Shown: piece after piece, positions 6,346 to 13,538 of the stretch
Position numbering within the stretch: position 1 is the first letter of the stretch
Layout of the letters: every line of letters begins with the position of its first letter
Source of the DNA: an uncultured Campylobacter sp.
GTDB taxonomy: Bacteria > Campylobacterota > Campylobacteria > Campylobacterales > Campylobacteraceae
Length of the DNA: 15,536 nucleotides
Direction: 5' to 3'
NCBI RefSeq assembly: GCF_937997535.1
Contig: NZ_CALKTT010000067.1
Span: 1-15,536 of the forward strand
The notes under the pieces: model-generated
Told to the model about the DNA's origin: nothing
The model's database searches: none
What the model saw: the letters and a program-made list of their open reading frames with translations, nothing else
Translations under genes and position numbers: made by a program

Positions 6346-7062
6346 ATGATAATCTCGGCGGGACGAAACGAAGTATTTCCATTCGCGCTACCTATGGGCG
6401 TGGGGCTAATCGATATGAGCATAAATCTGACGGCATTTTTGCAAAAGCGCGCTATGGCAGGCTTTTACGCTAAATATGAGCGCGATTTTGCGGATGAGCG
6501 GGCGGCGGATTTAGCGGCTCTGGCGCCTTTTGCGACGCACTCGCAAGCGGACAATGAGCTAAATTTAGCAAATCCGTCCGCCTCGAGAAAGGCGAATTTA
6601 TCTCAAAATCCCGATAAAATTTTAAATGCATTGCCGAGCGAGATCATTTTCGTGGGTTCTGCAGGGCTATATAAAGAGGGTGAAATTCTAAAAATTTATG
6701 AAAGCAGATCGGCTGTAAACTGCGAGATATCGGCGCTTTATGAACTTTCATACTCTCCAATTAACTATGAAATTATAGCTAGGGATTCTGCCGATGTTTC
6801 ATATGAAACAATAACCAATAGCTCAAATTTTATCACGACCGATAAAAAATCTGCGTTAAAATTCTTTGAGCGAGGTTATTTTTTAGAAAATATGGAATTT
6901 TTTGCGGTTCTCAAGGTAGCACAAAAATTTCAAATCCCCGCTTACGGAATTTTTTGTGCGACGAATTTTTGTGATTCAAACGCTCACGCAGATTTTTTAA
7001 AAAACCACGCCGCCGCAAAAGAAAATTTAACTAAATATCTAAAAACCAAGGCATTAATTTGA
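6346..7062 (+). CDS. Purine-nucleoside phosphorylase/MTA nucleosidase-like protein with an insertion
   Basis: Probably a nucleoside-cleaving or nucleoside-binding member of the PNP/UDP phosphorylase superfamily; substrate not predictable. Of 238 residues, 1-31 (AGRNEVFPFALPMGVGLIDM) and FVGSAGLYKEGEIL from 102 resemble the N-terminal strand and the GxAGG-type loop of that fold. NMEFFAVLKVAQKF from 182 matches the conserved NMEsaAva helix, with E184 at the ribose-binding glutamate. The following CATNFCDSNAH has N207 where nucleosidases have the catalytic aspartate, closer to true phosphorylases. Residues about 35-97 (6448-6636) are low-complexity, A, N, S and D-rich, and look inserted. The start ATG at 6346 follows AAAGG. 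The stop overlaps the TTG of rlmN by four bases, so translation is coupled. Campylobacter genomes carry a similar gene just before rlmN, from memory. Confidence 0.65.
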   Translation: MIISAGRNEVFPFALPMGVGLIDMSINLTAFLQKRAMAGFYAKYERDFADERAADLAALAPFATHSQADNELNLANPSASRKANLSQNPDKILNALPSEIIFVGSAGLYKEGEILKIYESRSAVNCEISALYELSYSPINYEIIARDSADVSYETITNSSNFITTDKKSALKFFERGYFLENMEFFAVLKVAQKFQIPAYGIFCATNFCDSNAHADFLKNHAAAKENLTKYLKTKALI

Positions 7063-8168
7063 AAAATATCTTTGATTTTACGATGAAAGAGCTTGAAAAT
7101 TTCATTGAACCAAAATTTAGAGCCAAGCAAATTTACGAATGGATTTACAAAAAGAACGTGGATGACTTTGCACAAATGCTAAATCTACCAAAAGAGATCC
7201 GTCAAAGTTTAGCTCAAAATTTTTATTTAGATCCGCTTGAATGCGTCAGATCTGAAACAAGTAGCGATGGCAGTATCAAATACCTTTTCGCTCTCAAAGA
7301 CGGCAAGACGATAGAAAGTGTCTTATTGCCGATGAAGGATGAGCTGCGAGACGAAAACGAAAAAATCATAAGACACGCGCGCTACTCAATCTGCGTAAGT
7401 TCGCAAGTGGGTTGCAAAATTGGCTGCAGCTTTTGCCTGACAGCAAAAGGTGGCTTCGTACGAAATTTAACTCCAGGCGAGATCGTGGCTCAAATTTGGC
7501 TCATCAAAAAAATGAACGCGATCCCTTACGAGCGCCGCGTCAATGTCGTATATATGGGGATGGGCGAACCGCTCAATAACCTAGACAACGTTACCAAAGC
7601 CGTGCAAATTTTAAAAGAAAACGACGGACTCGCCATAGCGCCACGTCGCCAAACGATAAGTACGAGCGGACTTTCTACGCAGATAAAAAAGCTTGGCGAA
7701 ATGGATCTTGGCGTGCTACTCGCGATCTCGCTGCACGCAGTGGATGACAAACTGCGTGAAAAACTAATGCCGATAAATCGCGCCTACAATATCGCATCGA
7801 TCATGCAGGCGGTGCGCGAGTTCCCAATTGATCTGCGAAAGCGCGTGATGTTTGAATACCTAATGATTGATGGCGTAAACGACCGCTCAAGCGATGCCAA
7901 AACGCTAGTGAAGCTTCTGCATGGCATCCGCGCAAAAGTAAATCTGATCTATTTTAATCCGCACGAAGGCTCGAGCTTTGGCAGACCAAGCCCTGAAAAT
8001 ATGGTGAAATTCCAAGACTATCTCTGCGCGCACGGCATTACTTGCACGATCCGTCAGAGCAAGGGGCTAGATATCAGTGCGGCGTGCGGACAGCTTAAAC
8101 AAAGAAACGAGCAAGATAAAATTTTAGATCAAAATGGCGTCAATATGGATAAAATTTTAAAAAGATAG
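7059..8168 (+). CDS. rlmN: Dual-specificity 23S rRNA m2A2503 / tRNA m2A37 methyltransferase RlmN
   Basis: A radical SAM enzyme that methylates C2 of A2503 in 23S rRNA and of A37 in some tRNAs, tuning the peptidyl-transferase tunnel and decoding. The 369-residue protein shows FRAKQIYEWIY at 20-30 and ICVSSQVGCKIGCSFC ending at 126, giving the CxxxCxxC iron-sulfur ligands C119, C123 and C126. NVVYMGMGEPLNN, PRRQTISTSGL, AISLHA, RVMFEYLMIDGVND and NLIYFNPHEGS follow. The C-terminal methyl-carrying cysteine is C343 in DISAACGQL. All catalytic parts are present and the length is normal. Start: TTG at 7059, overlapping the previous gene's TGA; the next in-frame candidate is ATG at codon 9 (7083). 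The overlap and normal N-terminus length favour TTG, but there is no obvious Shine-Dalgarno site, so coupling probably drives translation. Confidence 0.96.
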   Translation: MKNIFDFTMKELENFIEPKFRAKQIYEWIYKKNVDDFAQMLNLPKEIRQSLAQNFYLDPLECVRSETSSDGSIKYLFALKDGKTIESVLLPMKDELRDENEKIIRHARYSICVSSQVGCKIGCSFCLTAKGGFVRNLTPGEIVAQIWLIKKMNAIPYERRVNVVYMGMGEPLNNLDNVTKAVQILKENDGLAIAPRRQTISTSGLSTQIKKLGEMDLGVLLAISLHAVDDKLREKLMPINRAYNIASIMQAVREFPIDLRKRVMFEYLMIDGVNDRSSDAKTLVKLLHGIRAKVNLIYFNPHEGSSFGRPSPENMVKFQDYLCAHGITCTIRQSKGLDISAACGQLKQRNEQDKILDQNGVNMDKILKR

Positions 8169-8180
8169 AAAAAAATCGGC

Positions 8181-8186
8181 TAATAT
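8181..8186 (+). promoter_or_regulatory. Candidate -10 element for the interrupted DUF6985-like gene
   Basis: ATCGGC followed by TAATAT, then an A-rich leader and AAAGGAG at 8222-8228 before the ATG at 8234. The CGGCTAATAT layout resembles the TTGGCTA elements before hisF and the phosphorylase-like gene. Confidence 0.45.
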
Positions 8187-8233
8187 TTCCAGATCACAAA
8201 GCAAATCGGCAAAAAATTTATAAAGGAGTAGCA

Positions 8234-9133
8234 ATGGACGCGCAAAAAATAGTGGATGAGATCGGCATCTTCTTAGACAGATCGCTGCTTAAAAAATCCT
8301 AGATTACAAAGGCGGAGATTATCCGCTTTATCGAGGCAAAATTGGTGGAGACGGACGATGAGAAAAACCGCGTCTATGCCTCATACATCTACGCGGCGCG
8401 CATGGTGAATGAGTACAAATGGGCGGGCGACGCCTCAAATATGCTGTGCTGGCTAAACGAGATGGACAAGCACGCCAGAAGTAATGAAAATCCGCCCTGT
8501 GTGAGCGATTATTACAAGGGCGAATGCTGCTTGGAGTGCGGCGCAGAGCAGGAGGCGCTTAAATTTTTGCGCAAAAGCTACGAAGCGAATGAGGAGTACC
8601 TTTTCACCCGCAGCCCAAAGGCCGCGGAGTTTTTTAATGCACGTCTTGCGGAGCCTAAAATTTTTCCTAAATTTGAAGATGAGGAATACGAGGACTTTGG
8701 TTTCCCACTGCGGCTGGAGTATTTCGGTAAAGCTTTAGAGCAAGAAGGCGAGTTTCACTGCGCGTTTTTAGATGAAGACGGCGAAGAGACGGACGAGCCA
8801 AGCCGCATGCACTCAAACGCAATCGAGTTTTTAAAGCAAAATCAGGAAGAAATTTTAACGGGCATCTTAGCTGAAATTTTAAAAAACTACCCAAAATGGC
8901 AGGAGATCTACGACTATCCGAGTGGGACGAAAAGCGATTTCATGCCGGGCATCAGCACGCCGCAGGAGCTTAGCGAACTATTGGAGCTGCAAAATATCTA
9001 TATCCTAGACAGTGCGAAAATCGGCTTTGAGTTTAGCTGCTCATGGGACATGGAGCACGATTTGGACATTATGACGCGTAAAGGCGAGGTCATTAATATC
9101 GGCGAAGCAGAAGTAGCGTTTATGGCTATTTGA
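8234..9133 (+). pseudogene. DUF6985-like protein interrupted by an in-frame amber codon
   Basis: AAAGGAG sits five bases before the ATG at 8234. The frame reads MDAQKIVDEIGIFLDRSLLKKS, hits TAG at 8300-8302 (codon 23), then stays open in the same frame for 276 more codons to a TGA at 9131. Ignoring the TAG gives about 299 residues. The middle part is acidic and helical and resembles a TPR-type region (CCLECGAEQEALKFLRKSYEANEEY). The C-terminus (PGISTPQELSELLELQNI, then IGFEFSCSWDMEHDLDIMTRKGEVINIGEAEVAF) resembles DUF6985-type domains, some of which sit near polymorphic toxins as presumed immunity proteins; this is recognised from memory only. A restart at the TTG of 8342 or other downstream codons could yield a truncated protein. 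A single clean stop with an otherwise intact frame suggests recent inactivation, readthrough or a sequencing error. No toxin gene lies nearby. Confidence 0.75.
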
Positions 9134-9750
9134 ATTTAGTTTAAAATTGTTTATTTGAAACTTCGCGTAAGTTGCGAAATTATGACGATTATAGAGCATA
9201 AATACGCATTTAGCTACATGCTTTATGGCAATCGGATCCGCGTTTATATAAATTTAGCCGCGTGCGATAGCAGCCAAAAATTATTTTCCTAAATTCTAAT
9301 TTTATTAGAAGAGATTTTAAAGCAGAATTTTTCAAAGTTCTAAAAGGCCACTGAATAAAATCAAGAATTTAAACCAAAATAAAAGACTTATCAGAATGAT
9401 TAGGTTAACGCGCCGCATAAAAAGAAATTTGTCCTAGCACTATGGATTGCAGCAAAGCAAGTAATTGCTAAAATTTTAAAATTTTATGGCATATCGTAAG
9501 GCGTAAAAAACTAATAAAATTTAAAAGCAAAACGTGCTTACAATAAATGTACGTCTAGGCATCTTATCATCGTAGTAGAATTTGTCACCTCACCTCCGCC
9601 TTAGCGAATATAATTAGATTTGACTTATTTGATTTATGACGCACGCCATATTCAACCTTTTAGTAAATCTCATTAAAAGCTACGCGAAAATTCCAAGAAA
9701 TTTTGTACACGCCAAGCTTTTAAATACGCGCACAAAATAAATTCTTAATC
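9134..9750. other. AT-rich spacer without a recognisable gene
   Basis: I find no gene, tRNA or obvious remnant here. Short open stretches exist (for example ATG at 9182 to TAA at 9292, 36 residues) but have no ribosome site and no recognisable product. An 18-base perfect palindrome, TAAAATTTTAAAATTTTA, lies at 9469-9486. On the minus strand a GGAGGTGAGGTG string near 9590 looks like a strong ribosome site but leads to a stop after 16 codons. Confidence 0.6.
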
Positions 9751-9785
9751 TTAAAAATTTATCTGATCCGCTAAAGCATCCAGAT
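9751..9785 (-). terminator. Rho-independent terminator of the pseudouridine synthase gene
   Basis: On the minus strand ATCTGGAT (9785-9778) pairs with ATCAGAT (9767-9761) with one bulged G, around a loop with a further GC/GC pair. AAATTTTTAA follows. It starts 13 bases after the stop codon at 9799. Confidence 0.6.
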
Positions 9786-9798
9786 TTTATTGAGTTGC

Positions 9799-11211
9799 TT
9801 AAATTTTACCGATTTTTGCGAGATTATAAAACTCTCTTGCGGCGTCAAATTTGCTTTTTATCTCGTATCGTTCGCCGCCTAGTTCGAAGCAAATTGCATT
9901 CGCGTGCAGTAGTAATCTCAGCGCTCCCGTCGTCTTGACCCGCTCCGTCTCATCCATCTTTTTATCCAATATCCGCTCCGCTTGCTCTCGCGAAAGCCCA
10001 TACAGCGGCTCTCCCAGTATCAGCGCGCCCGCGGCAAATAGATGCAGCCTGATCTGATGCTGCCTACCCGTCAGCGGATAGCACTCAATAAGACTAGCGT
10101 CCATGTCCGAGAGATATCGCAGCGGGCGGATCAGCGTGATCGCCTCTTTTCCGTCGCGCGATATTTTCATACGAATTTTAAGATCGGCGAACTCGCCGCT
10201 AGGAGCGATCGGAGCATCAATCACAAACCCCTCAAAATCCTTTAAAAATTTCAGTTTCTCTCTAAATTTTGCGTATTTTGCAGGCTCAAATTTTTTAAAA
10301 TTTACACAGCCTGTAGAAGTAGCCGGCATAGATTTAGCCGCAGATAAGGTGCAAGGTTTATGTCCGTTATCCGCGCTACTCATCGCGATAGCGGGTTTAA
10401 GCTTATCACTCACGCCGCAGGATAAGTCATCAAATTCAAATCTGCTGCCAACATCGCCAATAGGAGCGCCAGATTTAAATTTAGCCTGCGCGCCGCCAGA
10501 TAGAGTGCTGCGCCATAATCCCCTACTCGCACCATTAGATAAGATATTAAATCCAAATTTATTGCCTACTCCTTTTAGAGCTAGTGTATCGCGCAGATCC
10601 GACACGCTACTTGGTAAACTCACAGCATCGCCCGCAAATTTTGATCCGCAAATTTTATCAAAGCCTAGAGCATAGCAATCCTCTATTTCGCCATTGCAAG
10701 CGGCACCTTGCAAATCCCCTCGCAAGCCCTCTCTCAAATCCCCTCGCACGAGCGCTAGATAGCTTTTCATCACCCTACGCTGTTCGAAGCACTCTTTAAG
10801 CTCGCGTGCCGCGTCTTTATCCTTAGCGACGATAAGAATTCCGCTGGTTTCTAAATCAAGCCTATGCGCCACGCACGCGTCCTGCCCGTATAGCGACCAG
10901 ATCTCGTCATACATATTATAAGGCGAGTTGCGCCCGCTTGGATGGCTTAAAATTCCACTCGGCTTGTCAAATGCCGCAAACGCATCGCACTCAAAGATCG
11001 GCTTCAGTCCGCGCGGCTCGCATTTGTAATCGATCAAAAAAATTTCTCCGTGCGCGACGGAGCTTTTATGTAAATTTTGATCCTCTGCATCGGTTACGCG
11101 GTGCTTGTCACAGATGCGCTGCGCGGATTTCATATCGTATCCGAGGCTAAGCAGAATTTCGTAAATTTTGCGCCCCTCAAAGCTTCCCAGGCTTCTTTTC
11201 TCATAACCCAT
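9799..11211 (-). CDS. RluA-family RNA pseudouridine synthase with a large internal insertion
   Basis: Isomerises uridine to pseudouridine in rRNA and/or tRNA. Residues 1-60 look like a degenerate S4-type RNA-binding start. DKPSGILSHPSG at 82-93 and AHRLDLETSGILIVAKDK at 115-132 carry the catalytic D119 of the HRLDxxTSG motif. YLALVRGD follows at 151. FVIDAPI at 329-335 and GRQHQIRLHL plus LGEPLYG near the C-terminus complete the catalytic domain. The protein has 470 residues, while this family is about 300-330. The excess of about 150 residues lies between YLALVRG and FVIDAPI (about 158-326, DNA 10234-10740), normally 10-20 residues apart. The insert is S, G, K and D-rich with internal repeats. 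The frame is intact, so the protein may still work if the insert loops out. It is divergent from purB, as in C. jejuni (Cj0022c/Cj0023), which supports orthology. Weak ribosome site (GAAAG) before the ATG at 11211. Confidence 0.9.
   Translation of the reverse strand: MGYEKRSLGSFEGRKIYEILLSLGYDMKSAQRICDKHRVTDAEDQNLHKSSVAHGEIFLIDYKCEPRGLKPIFECDAFAAFDKPSGILSHPSGRNSPYNMYDEIWSLYGQDACVAHRLDLETSGILIVAKDKDAARELKECFEQRRVMKSYLALVRGDLREGLRGDLQGAACNGEIEDCYALGFDKICGSKFAGDAVSLPSSVSDLRDTLALKGVGNKFGFNILSNGASRGLWRSTLSGGAQAKFKSGAPIGDVGSRFEFDDLSCGVSDKLKPAIAMSSADNGHKPCTLSAAKSMPATSTGCVNFKKFEPAKYAKFREKLKFLKDFEGFVIDAPIAPSGEFADLKIRMKISRDGKEAITLIRPLRYLSDMDASLIECYPLTGRQHQIRLHLFAAGALILGEPLYGLSREQAERILDKKMDETERVKTTGALRLLLHANAICFELGGERYEIKSKFDAAREFYNLAKIGKI
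10399..10569 (-). repeat. Imperfect tandem repeat inside the pseudouridine synthase insertion
   Basis: Residues 215-232 (VGNKFGFNILSNGASRGL, 10569-10516) and 254-271 (VGSRFEFDDLSCGVSDKL, 10452-10399) align without gaps, 39 residues (117 bases) apart. About 30 of the first 45 bases agree. This shows that the insertion grew, at least partly, by duplication. Confidence 0.6.
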
Positions 11212-11235
11212 ATTAAACTTTCAGCCCTATTTTTA

Positions 11236-11241
11236 TATAAT
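11236..11241 (+). promoter_or_regulatory. Candidate -10 element for purB
   Basis: A perfect TATAAT inside TTTTTATATAATTTTTG, giving a leader of about 38 bases. GAAAGG at 11272-11277 precedes the ATG at 11287. Confidence 0.65.
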
Positions 11242-11251
11242 TTTTGCCATC

Positions 11252-11257
11252 ATTATA
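11252..11257 (-). promoter_or_regulatory. Candidate -10 element for the pseudouridine synthase gene
   Basis: A perfect TATAAT on the minus strand, about 40 bases before the ATG at 11211. It lies within the purB leader, so the two divergent promoters overlap and transcription of one could interfere with the other. Confidence 0.5.
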
Positions 11258-11286
11258 CAAGAAATTCTAACCGAAAGGCTACTAAA

Positions 11287-12618
11287 ATGGTCGAAAGATA
11301 CGCAAGAAAAGAGATGTCTGAAAAATGGAGCTTGCAAGCCAAATACGACGCGTGGCTAAAAGTCGAGCTCGCGGCGGTTAAAGCGTGGAATAAGCTAGGT
11401 CTAATAAGTGACTGCGATAAAGATAAAATTCTACAAAACGCAAGCTTTAGGATCGAGCGGATAGATGAGATCGAAAAGACGACCAAACACGACGTCATCG
11501 CGTTTCTAACGAGCGTGAGTGAGAGCCTTGGGCAGGAGAGCCGCTTCGTGCATTACGGAATGACTAGTAGTGACTGCATCGATACCGCCGTCGCGCTACA
11601 AATTAAAGAAAGCATGGAGCTCATCATTGAGGATGTGCAAAATTTAAAAGCCGCGATAAAATCTCAAGCCATGAAGCACAAAATGACGCTGATGGTCGGG
11701 CGCAGCCACGGTATCCACGGCGAGCCGATCACTTTTGGGCTCGTGCTTGCGGTCTGGTATGATGAGATAAATCGCGCGCTAGAGCTTTTGCAACAAGCAA
11801 AAAGCGTCATCAGCTACGGCAAAATAAGTGGTGCGATGGGGAATTTTGCCCACGCCCCACTAGAGCTGGAAGAGCTAGTGTGCGAATATCTGGGGCTAAA
11901 GCCCGCTCCCGCGTCCAATCAAGTCATCCAGCGCGATCGCTACGCACAGGTAATGAGCGCACTTGCGATCCTAGCTTCCAGCTGCGAAAAGATCGCTATC
12001 GCAATCCGTCACTATCAACGCACAGAGGTTTATGAGGCAGAGGAATTTTTTAGCCCAGGTCAAAAGGGCAGCTCTGCGATGCCGCACAAACGAAATCCTG
12101 TGCTTAGCGAAAACGTAACGGGACTATGCCGTATGATCCGCAGCTTCGCAATACCCGCGATGGAGGACGTAGCACTATGGCACGAACGCGATATCAGCCA
12201 TAGCTCGGTCGAGCGATTTATCCTCCCTGATGGCTTTATAACTGCTGATTTTATGCTAAATCGCTTGACGAGCTTGATCGAAAAACTGCTCGTATATCCC
12301 GAAAATATGATGAGAAATCTAAATTTAACCGGTGGGCTCGTATTTTCGCAGCGCGTGCTGCTAGAGCTGCCTAAACGAGGAGTTAGCAGAGAGGATGCTT
12401 ATAAAATCGTGCAGCGTAATGCGATGAAGGTCTGGGCGGATCTGCAAGAGGGCAAAAAAGCTATAGATGAGCAAGGGCATAGCCTATTTTTGCAAAATCT
12501 GCTAGCAGATACAAAGCTACGAGAAAAGCTAAGCGAAAGCGAGATCAAAGAGTGCTTCGACTACGGATATTACACCAAAAATGTGGACGCGATTTTCGCT
12601 AGGGTTTTTGGCAAATAG
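11287..12618 (+). CDS. purB: Adenylosuccinate lyase
   Basis: Cleaves SAICAR to AICAR and adenylosuccinate to AMP, each with release of fumarate; it acts twice in purine synthesis. AICAR is also the by-product of HisF. The 443-residue length is normal for bacteria. Seen: MVERYARKEMSEKWS at the N-terminus, TTKHDVIAF with H68, YGMTSSDCIDTA at 90-101, and VGRSHGIHGEPITFG from 137 with the catalytic histidine H141. The fumarase/aspartase-superfamily signature GSSAMPHKRNP is at 261-271 with the catalytic-loop serine. WHERDISHSSVER is at 298-310. The open frame extends upstream to 11077, but the family start MVERYA fits the ATG at 11287, which follows GAAAGG by nine bases and a TATAAT by about 45. 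The longer frame would overlap the divergent gene and both promoters. No insertion is seen in this enzyme. Confidence 0.97.
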   Translation: MVERYARKEMSEKWSLQAKYDAWLKVELAAVKAWNKLGLISDCDKDKILQNASFRIERIDEIEKTTKHDVIAFLTSVSESLGQESRFVHYGMTSSDCIDTAVALQIKESMELIIEDVQNLKAAIKSQAMKHKMTLMVGRSHGIHGEPITFGLVLAVWYDEINRALELLQQAKSVISYGKISGAMGNFAHAPLELEELVCEYLGLKPAPASNQVIQRDRYAQVMSALAILASSCEKIAIAIRHYQRTEVYEAEEFFSPGQKGSSAMPHKRNPVLSENVTGLCRMIRSFAIPAMEDVALWHERDISHSSVERFILPDGFITADFMLNRLTSLIEKLLVYPENMMRNLNLTGGLVFSQRVLLELPKRGVSREDAYKIVQRNAMKVWADLQEGKKAIDEQGHSLFLQNLLADTKLREKLSESEIKECFDYGYYTKNVDAIFARVFGK

Positions 12619-12756
12619 CAGGCACGGCGGCTTACTATTTTAAAGCTCCGAACGGGCCTACAAAATATAGCGAAGCGGCTAGAAATTTATGTTTGCGCCG
12701 AAGTATTTTAAAAACCGCGATTGAAATTTTAAAATTTTGATAAAGATAAAATTTTA

Positions 12757-12824
12757 GTAAAAGCGTAGCGCTTGTGGATAAATCTGGCATCTAAATCCGC
12801 AAGAACAAGCGCCACTACTTTTAC
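12757..12824. repeat. Long imperfect hairpin downstream of purB
   Basis: GTAAAAG (12757-12763) pairs with CTTTTAC (12818-12824), and GCGCTTGT (12768-12775) with ACAAGCGC (12805-12812). GGAT (12776-12779) can pair with ATCC (12795-12798). Small internal loops separate the stems. It could be a structured RNA, a purB 3' end, or the remains of a palindromic element; no U-run follows, so a classic terminator is unlikely. Confidence 0.5.
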
Positions 12825-12838
12825 CGTGAATTTATAAA

Positions 12839-12942
12839 GGTAAAATTCTACGCTTGCGACTAACATTAAAATCGTAAAAATTTAATGCTTTAAAACGGTA
12901 AAATTCCAAAATTCTTAGACGCAGTAGTTTTAGAATTTTACC
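12839..12942. repeat. 12-bp inverted repeat with an extra internal copy
   Basis: GGTAAAATTCTA at 12839-12850 is the exact reverse complement of TAGAATTTTACC at 12931-12942. A further copy, GGTAAAATTCC, lies at 12897-12907. The neighbouring hairpin also ends in TTTTACCG. The layout looks like a decayed, nested palindromic element. Confidence 0.55.
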
Positions 12943-13480
12943 GCAAAATTTAAGTGCTAATCCCGAAGATGTAAATGCGAGATTTCCATAAAGCAAACAG
13001 GACCAATTCGCCTCTAAATCAACTGCCATTAAAGCGCAATCCTTTTACGTGCTCACTTAAGATTTCACATCTGGTAACCAACAAAGTTTTAAGGATTTTA
13101 TGACATTTCTGCGCTAGGCCAAGCTATGGGTCGCAAGATATCCGAAGCAATTATAAAACAAATTTAAAGTGGCAAATGGAGACATTGATAAAATTCCGCT
13201 TTTCAACTTGAAATTATAACGATTCTTAGAAAAAAGCGGATTGAGTAAAATTTCATAAATTCCATCAATTTAAGCGCTTAACAGATAGCACTAAAAATAG
13301 GAAATTAAGCTTGCGTAATGATATTTTTAAAAATTTTAAATTTTATATGCGTAAGCAGGTAAAATTTGATGTCTAGTACCGGCAGCACCCTTGATTATCA
13401 TATAATTGCATCTGAATTGCTCACAAATTTCGGATTAAACAATTCTGCCTGCAATTTGACATCTAATAATTATTTGGAAT

Positions 13481-13517
13481 TTAAAATGGATGGAGCGGGA
13501 GTTCGTTCGCCCCATCC
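13481..13517 (-). terminator. Rho-independent terminator of the outer-membrane protein gene
   Basis: On the minus strand GGATGGGGCG (13517-13508) pairs fully with CGCTCCATCC (13497-13488), 10 bp with one G-U, loop of 10. ATTTTAA follows. It lies 22 bases after the stop codon. Confidence 0.75.
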
Positions 13518-13538
13518 TGCGCTAGTACGTTAGAATTT

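Larger units (their letters stand above)
12619..13480. other. Gene-poor spacer with nested inverted repeats
   Basis: No convincing gene in about 860 bases. A 65-codon minus-strand frame at 12832-13029 (AAAGGA ten bases upstream) has no family resemblance. A 54-codon plus-strand frame at 13369-13533 runs into the terminator of the next gene. The stretch holds the hairpin and inverted repeats at 12757-12942, and a 9-bp inverted repeat TCCGCTTTT/AAAAGCGGA at 13195-13203 and 13232-13240. Confidence 0.55.

Noticed and set aside
9134..9750. tRNA or other stable RNA in the spacer
   Set aside because: I looked for cloverleaf pairing with a GTTCRA loop and found none on either strand.
10103..10675. 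190-codon plus-strand open frame
   Set aside because: It lies antisense to the pseudouridine synthase. I considered it as a hidden gene explaining the insertion, but it extends beyond the insert into conserved enzyme sequence and shows no family motif.
11077..11286. N-terminal extension of purB
   Set aside because: The frame is open, but it would cover the divergent gene's start and both promoters; the family N-terminus fits the ATG at 11287.
12832..13029. 65-codon minus-strand frame with AAAGGA upstream
   Set aside because: It runs through the 12-bp inverted repeats, has no recognisable family, and its composition (LKL, FYR) again reflects repeated TAAAATT words. Kept only as a note in the spacer entry.
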